Below are positions 43,241 to 52,230 of a stretch of 52,230 bases of DNA, one piece after another (positions within the stretch are counted from its first letter, which is position 1; each line of letters begins with the position of its first letter). A program made the position numbers and the translations under genes. The DNA comes from Bipolaris cookei. Taxonomy: Eukaryota; Ascomycota; Dothideomycetes; Pleosporales; Pleosporaceae. The notes under the pieces were generated by a model. That model was not told the DNA's origin and did not search any database. It was given only the letters and a program-made list of their open reading frames with translations. Where the stretch lies: assembly GCA_002286855.1 (NCBI GenBank), contig NRSV01000117.1, forward strand, positions 1 to 52,230. The letters run 5' to 3'.

Positions 43241-46200
43241 ATGGACCAGGTGAGCTTGCGCCCTTGGCTGCATATCCACACAATGCCGCAACATGCTGAC
43301 CCCACTGTGCCTGCAGCTTGAGAGTGATATGCTCGTCGACCACGAGTACGACGAAAAGGCCGACGTTGCCATCATCACGCCCGATACGGATGATGCCATG
43401 GACGATGTCGACGCCGATACCGAACCCCGCGCAGACGAGTACGATGCTTTCATGAAGAGGCATATGCCCAAGACTGCTGAGTATGAAACAGAGGCCGAGG
43501 CCTACCACACCTGGGAGATCAGAGACTGGCGGACACTTACTAGGCGTGAACACGGTCCCATATTCGAGTGCGGTGGACATCCCTGGCGTATCCTCTTCTT
43601 CCCCTATGGCAACAATGTCGACTTTGCCTCCTTCTACCTCGAGCAGGCCTATGACGAGAAGCAGATGCCCGAGGACTGGTATGCCTGCGTAGAGTTTATG
43701 CTCGTTCTATGGAACCCAAACGACCCCAGCATCTTCACCACACACACCGCACACCACCGCTTCACCGCCGACGAGGGCGATTGGGGCTTCACACGCTTCG
43801 CCGAGCTTAGAAAGCTCTTTAGCAACTCATGGGAGGACCGTGGCCGGCCAATGGTTGAGGACAATGCTGCCAATGTGACGGCATACGTCAGAGTACTAAA
43901 GGACCCCACCGGTGTGCTATGGCACAACTTCATCAAGTGAGTCTTGGCATTGCGACGTGAAAAGCCTCGCTTCTGACTTGTCTAGCTACGACTCGAAAAA
44001 GGAGACCGGCATGGTTGGTCTCAAGAACCAGGGCGCAACATGTTACCTGAATTCGCTTCTTCAGTCCCTGTTCTTCACAACGGCGTTTCGCCAAGTAGGT
44101 GCCAAGCCTGAGCCAACAATACCTCTGCTAACCTCGGTAGGCCGTGTACCAAATCCCCACTGCGGAAGAAGCCGACCGTTCGAATAGCGCATACGCCCTG
44201 CAGAGGCTTTTCTACCTACTACAAACATCAACCAACGCCGTAGGAACCACGGAATTGACCCACTCTTTCGGTTGGGATTCTAAGCAGATTTTCGAGCAAC
44301 AAGATGTGCAGGAGCTATCTCGCGTGCTCATGGACAAGCTCGATGAGAGAATGAAAGGCACAGAGGCTGAGGGCGCCTTGACAAAAATGTTTGTTGGCAA
44401 GATGAAAACCTACATATCATGTATTAACGTCGACTACGAATCTTCTCGCGTTGAGGAATTCTGGGATATTCAATTGAACGTGAGCGGGAACAAGAACCTC
44501 GACGACAGCTTCAGAGACTACGTCCAAGTCGAAACCATGGACGGTGAAAACAAATATTTTGCAGAGGGCTTTGGGCTACAGGACGCCAGAAAGGGTGTTA
44601 TTTTCGAGAGCTTTCCGCCTGTGCTACACCTCCAACTAAAGCGCTTCGAGTATGACTTCCAGCGCGACGCCATGATGAAGGTCAACGATCGTTACGAGTT
44701 TCCAGAGGTTTGGGACGCCGCGCCGTACCTCTCCGAGGGCGCCGACCGATCAGAGTCGTGGGTATATCACCTTCACGGCGTTTTGGTTCACAGCGGCGAT
44801 CTTAATGCTGGTCATTACTACGCTTTTCTCAAGCCCACCAAGGATGGACACTACTACAAGTTTGATGACGACCGCGTCACACGTGCCACGCTCCGGGAGG
44901 CGCTCGAGGAAAATTTTGGTGGCGACTATGTGCAGGCCAACGGAAACACCGGCCAGCGGAATCCTTACACACGAGCCTGGTCTGCAAAGCGCTCCATGAG
45001 CGCTTACATGTTGGTCTATATCAGAGAGACAAAACTCGATCAAGTTCTTATGGACAGTAAAGCTGTAGAGCCCCCCAAGCATCTGGCCGAGCGACTTGCT
45101 GAGGAACGGGCCGCCTTGGAGCGCAGGAAGAAGGAGCGCGAGGAGGCGCATCTCTACATGGACGTCACCGTCGCATCCAACGATCAATTCAGCGTCTACC
45201 AGGGATTCGACATAGTGCCGTGGAAGAACGAGGTAGAGACGCCCGCTAGTCCAAAGATCTACCGAGTTCTCCGAGCGACTACAATGGCCGACTTTGCGGC
45301 AACCGTTGCCCAGGACTTGGGAACGCAGGCTGATATGCTACGGCCGTGGTCCATGGTTAACAGACAAAACGGTACCGTTCGCCCTGACACGGCTCTGGAG
45401 TTCCCTGAAATGACGGTCGAAGAGGCGGCTAGTAAGCATGGCACAAAGCAGGCGCAGTTCAGAATGTGGATCGAAAAGGCCGAGGACCGTGATGAGACTG
45501 GCGCACCGATATTTGGTGAACGGTTGGTGGATCTCAAGGGCCAGGCTAACAACCGCCCACTCATGATCTTCCTGAAGCACTTTGACGCCAACCAGCAAAG
45601 CTTGTTTGGCATGGGAACCTTCTATGCAGCATACCAAGACAAAGTGTCCGATCTTACACCTACAATTCTGAAGATGATGGGATGGCCTGCTGGAACGCAG
45701 ATCAAGCTCTCAGAAGAGATCAAGCAAAACATGATCGAAGCAATGAAGCCCAAGGTAACATTGGCTGCCTCTGAGATCCAGGACGGCGACATCATTACAG
45801 TCCAACGCGTGCTCAATGAAAAAGAGGCCGCGCAGATCACTGCGGCAGGAGGCTATACCGAAGCCAAGGAATTCTACGATTATTTACTTAACAAGATTAA
45901 CATTGAATTCGTGCCAAGGGTACCAGAAGCAGACCTACCGACCTTTTCCTTGACTCTCAGCAAAAAGATGGCGTATGATCAGTTCGCTAGCAAAGTAGCG
46001 GAGTACCTCAAGACTGACCCCAGCCACCTTCGCTTCACCACCGTCAGCACTGCTGGTAAACCCAAGCAAGCCATCAAATACAACGCCACCTCTACACTAA
46101 ACAACATCCTTTTCCCTGGTCCATACAACTACTCGGCGAGTGCTATGCAGCGAAACGATGCGTTGTTCTACGAGGTGCTGGATATGAGCTTGAAAGAGCT

Positions 46201-46963
46201 GGAGCAGAGGAAACCCGTCAAGGTGACGTGGCTGCCCGACGGACTTAGCAAAGAGGTCAGTACTCACGTATATCGTATCTAGTTATGCTTTTCATACTCA
46301 CACGAGACAGGAGGAACACACGTTGATGGTACCGAAGAACGCCCAGATTTCTGATCTCCTTGAGTCTTTGCAAAAGAAAGCCGGTATCAGCGACGAGACA
46401 ATGCAAAAGACACGGGCATACGAGGCTCACATGCACAAGTTCCACAAGGTCCTTCCGCCAGATCACTCCATCATGAGCCTCTACGATTACACCCAAATCT
46501 TTGTCGCACCTTACTCGGATGACGAGTCGTCGAAGAAGGTTACAGTCTTTCACTACGACAAGGAACCCTCAAAACCACATGGGGTTCCATTCCAACTCTC
46601 GATCAAGGAGGTAGGCTATGCCCCAATATGATGTGGCACTGCACGACCGATGCTGACATGGTAAAGGGCGAGCCGTTTAGCGAGACCAAACAGCGACTTT
46701 CAGACTTCACCAAGATCAAGGGCAAGCAACTGGATAAGATCAAGTTTGCTCTTATAAGCAGGTCGCAATACTCGAAGCCTGAGCCTTTAGATGATAGTAA
46801 GACGTTATCCCATTGTATCCTTGGTTAGTACACACACTGACAGATTGCAGACGATGTATTATGGGACGTAATAGCAGGGCGCGACGATGTTTCACTAGGA
46901 CTTGACCATCCAGCCAAAACACGGACGCTCTGGGGCAAGACAGACTCTATCTTTATTCGTTGA
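43241..46963 (+). CDS. ubp15: Ubiquitin carboxyl-terminal hydrolase, USP7/Ubp15 type
   Basis: There are seven exons: 43241-43249, 43317-43936, 43986-44094, 44141-46255, 46311-46610, 46667-46796 and 46851-46963. The introns are 46-67 bp, giving 1131 residues. An N-terminal MATH domain lies at about 60-205 (WEIRDWRTLTRREHGPIF to HNFIN). The peptidase C19 domain lies at about 215-525: Cys box GLKNQGATCYLNSLLQ (C229), His box HSGDLNAGHYYAF (H471) and the acid D488. The C-terminal half holds the USP7-type ubiquitin-like domains and ends SLGLDHPAKTRTLW. The enzyme removes ubiquitin from substrates in nucleus and cytosol; Ubp15 also works at peroxisomes and in cell-cycle control. The three-codon first exon is supported by a good ATG context and a normal intron. 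Confidence 0.93.
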
Positions 46964-47514
46964 AGCCTAGGAATAGCAGTGTAGGATATCACGAGACCTC
47001 CAGAGCCATTGCACGTTGCGGCGACATCATATTTTTTAAGCAAGAGCAAAAGATACATGTCTGAATTGCTAAGCGGGGTGGGATGCATTGCGCGCATTCA
47101 AGAAGCATTGGCGCAGGGAGCTTTGAGGCATTGCATAGGAGGAGTCGCGTGCTGAAGAAGTGAGCGCAGGCGTCGAGATGTTTGTAACGTATTATTTGGA
47201 TCACGTGTAGCGTGTACGTCGTGCAGACAAGGATAGCAGAAGTAGCATTATGGCTTGATTGTTAGTCTGCCCGCATACTTTACACATGTATGTACTACAT
47301 ACATATGTACAACTACGTACTCGATGATCTACGGGAAGCCATGTTCCTTCGCTCTCATTCGCCACTCTTGCCAGTAGTTGTCCCCGCGCCCGCGCTTTCC
47401 CCTGTCGCATATCCCTGCATCGGCAAAATGTGGTGCCGACGTTGTCGACAGCTGGAACTTAGCAACACCAGAACACCCAAGAACCAAAGCAGTTGTCTCA
47501 CGCCAACACACACG
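46964..47514. other. Intergenic between deubiquitinase and p24 genes
   Basis: 3' flank of one gene and promoter of the next. A TACATA-type run (CATGTATGTACTACATACATATGTA) occupies about 47284-47308, which is only a short AT-rich dyad. No gene is seen. Confidence 0.4.
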
Positions 47515-48329
47515 ATGCGCGGGTTTCTTACGCTACTCAGCGTTATGCTGACCTACACCACTGCGGTGTATGCAACCGCTCTCACCTACAAAATGGATGC
47601 ACACGAAGTAGCCTGCTTCTTCGCAACCACTGTGAACAAGGGGACTAAGCTGGCCTTTTACTTCGCTGTACGTCTAGTCCTAAATTTGCAATTGCACTTT
47701 TTCCATGGACTTCAATGTTCATACAATATACAGTAGGAGCAGCAGTTTATGAAAGCAAAACTGACGAGTATGCGTACAGGTACAATCCGGTGGTTCGTTC
47801 GATATCGACTACAAAGTCACCGGTCCTGGAGACAAAGTCATTCTCGATGGTACAAAGGAACGTCAGGGTGACTTTGTGTTCACCGCGAATGATGTTGGAG
47901 AGTACAAATTCTGCTTCAACAACGAGATGAGCACATTTGCGGAGAAGGTGGTGGATTTCGAGATTGCCGTACGTCTTTCCCTGGCTCATACCCTCTCACC
48001 TAACCTACTCTTACTGACCTCCTCTGCCCACACAGGTCGAGAACGAAGCCGCCCGCGCCAAGATTCCTTCCAAGCAGGGCTCCTCCCCTGAGCAGACCTC
48101 CGTAATCGAAGAGTCCATCCTCAAGCTTTCATCGCAACTCTCAACCATTTCACGCAACCAAAAGTACTTCCGCACACGCGAGAATCGCAACTTTAGCACT
48201 GTCAAGAGCACCGAGAAGAGGATATTCAACTTCAGTTTGATGGAGTCAGGCCTGATCGTGACCATGGCAGCTCTCCAGGTCTTCATTGTCCGATTCTTCT
48301 TCCAGGGCGCTAGGAAAGGTATTATATGA
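47515..48329 (+). CDS. p24 family cargo receptor (emp24/gp25L/p24, GOLD domain)
   Basis: There are three exons, 47515-47667, 47780-47968 and 48036-48329, giving 211 residues, a normal p24 size. Residues 1-20 are the signal peptide. The GOLD domain has the paired cysteines C34 and about C95 (HEVACFF and YKFCFNN). A coiled coil follows (VIEESILKLSSQLSTISRNQKYFRTRENRN). A single membrane helix lies near the end (GLIVTMAALQVFIVRFFF), with a short basic cytosolic tail ARKGII. p24 proteins cycle between ER and Golgi in COPI/COPII vesicles as cargo receptors. The subclass cannot be fixed, but the tail lacks the KKXX retrieval signal. The first intron (112 bp) ends at the second of two AG sites. Confidence 0.9.
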
Positions 48330-49374
48330 TATCTACAAAAGTTTGGTTGGAATTCTAGTTGTTGCAGGCTGACGTTTGTTGGTAGGTTACGTATGAGCGT
48401 TCCTGCATTGTTCTAGTCAGAGTTGAAGAAAGATTATCTGCATGCATAAAGCGTGGGCACTTCGCTTTGTTATGTGTATGGCCGAGGAAAGTGAGTTTTT
48501 TTGTTTTGGACCATTTCTTTAAGGCGCTACTGGGACTTGAAGCACGTGTATCAACATCCTCGTACCAAGAGAACTTATCGGGCCAACAACTAGGGATCAT
48601 AACAATGTTATTAAGATGTTCAAGGGTTCGCTATCAGTTCACAATGTTGTAGTATGACAATGGAATCACTGACGATATGTTCATCGTTGTTAGTCGGGAG
48701 GGTTGATAGCGACCGGTAGCGGATCGCACGAACGCACACTCCGCAATACTGCTGACGCGCTACGACAGTGTTGTTGCCTTTTCAATAACGTCTGGTAACG
48801 GTGTTCTTCATACTCACTCCTAGCACCTTACATATATAGGAGCACGCTAGGTATTCGTCCTCGTGATATAGACCGTGCACATTCACCTCACTCACCACAT
48901 TGGAGCCTTACATAAATGGACAACCCGACGATATGGTCAATTTTTATTAATTTCACTTAGTACAAAACATGCTTCCACATCCTAATAAGATGGGTAGGCC
49001 TTAGCGGACTTTCGGTCATTGTCGACTTGCGCTATTCAGATTGTCGCTTGGTCCTACAGTCCTGCTACCTAGTTGGCGCGACCTTATAAGTCAACTTCAC
49101 CTTATCTCTGTTCACTTGGCTCCTCGCAAATCTCTTGTCTCCATCCGACTCACATCTCTCCTCACCACCCATCCTTGGTTCATCATCCCACGTCACGATC
49201 AGTACTTCTTCCACATTCCGATTTACGTACTTAGTCATACCGGTATCGATATAGAGGACCTCTGCTTTCCACCCTTTGGCCCTGCAGCAATCTTTAGATC
49301 CCTTCACTTTCAGCGGCGCAACACCGCATTCCTTACACCCACCTTCAGATCTGGTATCACATCGCCCATCCATC
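48330..49374. other. Intergenic, no gene seen
   Basis: 3' flank of the p24 gene, then about 800 bp without protein-like frames. A TATA-like ACATATATAGGAG lies near 48830. Confidence 0.4.
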
Positions 49375-50784
49375 ATGAATAATCACCACACCTTCCAGGC
49401 GAGTCAAGTGTCCAACAACAGTCATATGAACGGCAGTAGTAGCTACCGAGTTCCGCCACCAACTGCAGACCCCATACAACCGGTTTGGTCGCCTATGATC
49501 CTAATGTTTCGAACGAACATCTCCCCACGGCAGACAGTATTCAAAGACAACTCCACTGCTCTTACCTATACCAGGGAACAAACGATCCAATACATATGGA
49601 TGCGGGATTCACGAAATAGACATCCTGTGATACGATCTCCTAAGGGACTGTCATATTCCGGCAATTGCAGGAATCTGATCACTGGTGTGAAATATACACA
49701 CCGACAAATGATCGACTTGACGGGGAAAATACTCGCAGAATATCCATTCATGTCGAAGCCACAAGTCGCTCAAGTCGCTCAAGTCCAGCCATTCCAGGCC
49801 GTGCAAGAACAACTGCGGTTCCAACAACAGATGCAGTCGCAGATGCAGCCGGAGATCTAACCACATCCTATTGGACACCCTCAACGTAGATATACAGATG
49901 GCCAAGCGATTCAGCCGCAACGAAGACGAGAGATGCAGGACCAACACTTCGCAGAGCAACAGGCACGGATGATGCAGCAAGATCAAAGTCAGCAATCGCT
50001 ACTACAGCAGCGAATGTATCCATCTACGCAGCTATCGTCGCACGTAACGAATGCAGGACAGCCCGCTTTTATCGACAAGTTTGGTCGGCAGTGGAGCCGA
50101 GAACAGTATGAAGACCTTGTTCGGCGCCAGCAAGTACAGAAAGCACAAGCATCGGCAGCAATGAGTTCTGGACTGGGGCCACGGCTCCAGCAAGCCCAAT
50201 AGATATCGCCGTCCATGATGATGAATCTACGGAACTCTTTGCATATGAACAATATGCACAATGGAATGGCGCCCCAAAAGCACTAGGATCTACTTCAGCT
50301 TCAAAAAGGCAACATGGGAACACCTCCAGTACCTGCAAACCCAGGGTCTCAACAGCAGCGCCAGTACATGCCGCCGTCGGGGACTAAGAGTTCACAACAG
50401 TCTCTCATCACGGACCAGTCTGGTTGAAAATGGACACGGGAGCAGTGGGAAAAGGTGGAGAAAGGCCGAGAGTTTAAGAAGAACCTCGTTTCACCTAGTC
50501 CGGTAACAAAAAGTTGTCTTCCAGGGAATCCTCCCACGCAGCCTGCAGTACACAAGCAAAGCGTGAGCAAGATCCAGAAGCAGCCTTCCCGACAGCCAGT
50601 AGCCAACGCAGCGCAGTCTAAGAAGCCATCAGTCACGCAGACTGCCAAGCAAGCAAAGACTGGCGCAGTGAAAGCCGCTGGTAAAGCCACAGCAAACGGA
50701 CCCCCCAACTCAACCAAAAACTCAGCCAGTCTTGCCCCCGGCCCTCAAATCAACCAACTCAACCAAGTTTCTATGTCCAAATAA
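49375..50784 (+). pseudogene. Gln-rich protein gene with four in-frame stops
   Basis: From the ATG at 49375 one frame of 470 codons runs to the TAA at 50782-50784. It has no frameshift but is cut by TAA 49858, TAG 50200, TAG 50284 and TGA 50425. The N-terminal 120 residues contain TIQYIWMRDSRNRHPVI and TGVKYTHRQMIDLTGKIL. Later parts are Gln-rich with two related W-[ST]-R-E-Q-[YW]-E motifs, and the tail is Lys/Ala/Gln-rich. No family is recognised. The first two stops could come from CAA/CAG by CpA-to-TpA change, as RIP makes, and transposon copies lie close by. If the sequence is correct, only the first 161 residues are made. Confidence 0.6.
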
Positions 50785-50893
50785 TCTAATGTTGCTCTTA
50801 ACACTGCACACGCACTAAACCCACCCCATCTGCAGCCAACCCACCTCTGTCAGCCAATGAGACGTAGAAAACGGACGCCAAATCTACGACTCC

Positions 50894-51329
50894 ATGCTCT
50901 CATTCCTTTCTTCTCGCCAGAAGCCTCATCACGAAGCCCTCGCAACCCTCGACGCTCTCACTACCTCAGGAACTTCGTCCGCTCCCCCTGAGCCCCCCCT
51001 CACCACTGCCACTCTTAACCGCACTGTCAACACCGCTAGCAATCCCACCAACGCGTCCACACCCCCCTTCCTCGCTCCCAGACTGCGATATATCCGCCAT
51101 ATTCGCCGGATTCAAGGACCCCAAGTACCCCGGCTTCCACGACTTCTACGAGCTCAACGGCGGCGTGTTGGCCAAGGTCCAGAATCAAGAGTTGCTGAAG
51201 CAGATTTATACCGTAGATGCGGATAGGGGGCTTCGGGCGCCGGAGGCGGGAACGGTGAGTGAGGGGAGGGCGAAGTTGGAGTGGGAGGTGTGTATGGTTT
51301 TTTTGGGGAGGTATGGGTGTGAGGTGTAA
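50894..51329 (+). CDS. Unclear gene fragment next to the LINE
   Basis: The first part (from ATG 50894, MLSFLSSRQKPHHEALATLD) is in one frame. The more protein-like second part (51081-51329, IFAGFKDPKYPGFHDFYELNGG then VLAKVQNQELLKQIY) is in another. A small intron or a one-base frameshift near 51070 would join them, but no good splice pair is seen. The second frame ends at a TAA 198 bp before the LINE end. No family is recognised. It may be a real gene or a decayed one. Confidence 0.3.
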
Positions 51330-51527
51330 GCGGCTAGAGGAGGGAGTACATTGGGTTTGGAGGGAGTTAGAGAGGATGTTGGATGACTGTAGTTTTCCTT
51401 TTTTTTCCCGTTTTTTTCTCTTACTTTATTCCGGGATCGGGGTATGTACGCGACGGTTCTGGTTCCTCGGATTTTGGTGGCTAAAGGTTTCTCCGGCTCT
51501 ATCTTTTCTTTGTTTCTTTTTATTGTT

Positions 51528-52230
51528 AATTCCATTTATAGTCCTGTATCAGCCGTTGGCTATGTAAGACTTTGGCCAAAGGCCGTTCTATATAGTTCTT
51601 ATTTACAATTTGGAGGTTTCTGCTATAGAGTGTAGCTAGGGTGCTTCGGCCTTTATCTAGCTCAGCTATTACTAGCTTTCTAGATGCCTGGTGCTAAAGA
51701 GCAGTTTGGTGACAGGGAGAGATGTAGGGCGGCTAAGCTGCCTTCCAGCGAGCTCTCTAGAGGGAAAGGAAATAGTACTAATAAACGCAAATAAAAGCAA
51801 ACGTGTTTTTCTTCTTTTTCTTTCTTTCTTGCTGTTTTCTTTCTTGTTTTTATTCTTTTCTAGTCTTCCTGGCCTAGGTACCACTTTCTTGTTCCTATCT
51901 TCGTACTAGTAATAAAAGCTAAGGTAGCTTCTATACCACACGAAGTATGGAGTAGGAGTGGGAGTTTAAGTACTTTTTGGCCTAGAGTCTTTTTAAGCTG
52001 GTTTCTTTCTGCGCTGTAGAAGCCGCAGTATAGAAGTAGATGCTCTGCTGTTTGTGGTCTCCCACATTGGCAGAGGTCTGTTTCTCTTCTATTCACTCTT
52101 TTTAGGTAGGAGTTAAAGTATCCGTGTCCTATCTAAGAGAATAGAAAGAGCTTGAAATCTCTCTTTTCGTGCCTCTCGGGATTGCTAGTTGGTTTTTGAG
52201 CTTTAGATCGAAGATAGCTCCGTAGCTGGT
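51528..52230 (-). mobile_element. LINE 3' part, minus orientation, running off the window
   Basis: Nearly identical to 6603-7320. On the minus strand it encodes the ORF2 C-terminus with C-Q-C-G-R-P-Q-T-A-E-H-L-L-L-Y-C, followed by about 330 bp of 3' untranslated sequence. The 3' end at about 51528 reads AATTAACAATAAA on the minus strand, so its tail differs from the AATAATAAA of the other copies. A one-base deletion near 52133 (CTTAGATAGG against CTTAAGATAGG) breaks the frame upstream of the cysteine motif, so this copy is inactive. Confidence 0.8.

Noticed and set aside
42862..43471. Minus-strand frames of 147 and 157 codons over the deubiquitinase start
   Set aside because: Low-complexity translation of the CT-rich leader (Ala and Arg/Gln runs); the opposite strand has the USP7 exons.
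1..52230. A secondary-metabolite gene cluster
   Set aside because: Several tailoring-type enzymes are present, but no PKS, NRPS, terpene synthase, transporter or cluster regulator is seen, and the enzymes are far apart among unrelated genes.

Overview
The window looks like nuclear DNA of a filamentous ascomycete, most likely a dothideomycete. The introns are short (about 46-120 bp) with GT...AG ends and CTAAC/CTGAC-like branch sites. The gene content is fungal: a NoxC-type NADPH oxidase, an Xpt1-like Stealth protein, and GT34 and GT25 enzymes. The transposons are pogo-type DNA elements and a Tad/I-like LINE, and several broken frames carry C-to-T/G-to-A stops of the kind produced by RIP. The class assignment is inference; no rRNA, tRNA or mitochondrial marker is present to confirm it.

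Layout. 1-9 kb is a transposon-rich block. It holds the tail of a pogo transposase, an intact 2OG-Fe(II) oxygenase, a decayed fungal gene, a complete but dead pogo element with 22-bp terminal repeats (3927-5977), two LINE 3' ends lying tail to tail (5978-7503), and a scrambled pair of pogo remnants (7504-8870). 9-31 kb is accessory: an FAD monooxygenase, a membrane acyltransferase, a secreted repeat protein, then three glycan enzymes in a row (Stealth phosphotransferase, a GT34 with a premature stop, GT25). After these come a receiver-domain protein, an O-methyltransferase relic, a diverged complex I PSST subunit, a 58-bp LINE tail flanked by target-site duplications, and an alpha/beta hydrolase. 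31-48 kb is conserved core: NoxC, ubiquitin-conjugating enzyme Ubc7, sulfite oxidase, an unrecognised 628-residue protein, a mitochondrial PDK/BCKD kinase, a USP7/Ubp15 deubiquitinase and a p24 cargo receptor. 49-52 kb is again degraded: a glutamine-rich frame with four stops, an unclear gene, and a third copy of the same LINE running off the window.

How the genes may work together. The acyltransferase, secreted repeat protein, Stealth, GT34 and GT25 genes (11.5-22.5 kb) could together build or decorate a surface or secretory-pathway glycan. The GT34 lesion suggests that this function is being lost in this strain. The PSST copy next to an O-methyltransferase relic could be the remains of a target-duplication (self-resistance) arrangement, but no backbone synthase is in the window. 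The right-hand core genes look like an ordinary collection of housekeeping genes with no shared pathway.
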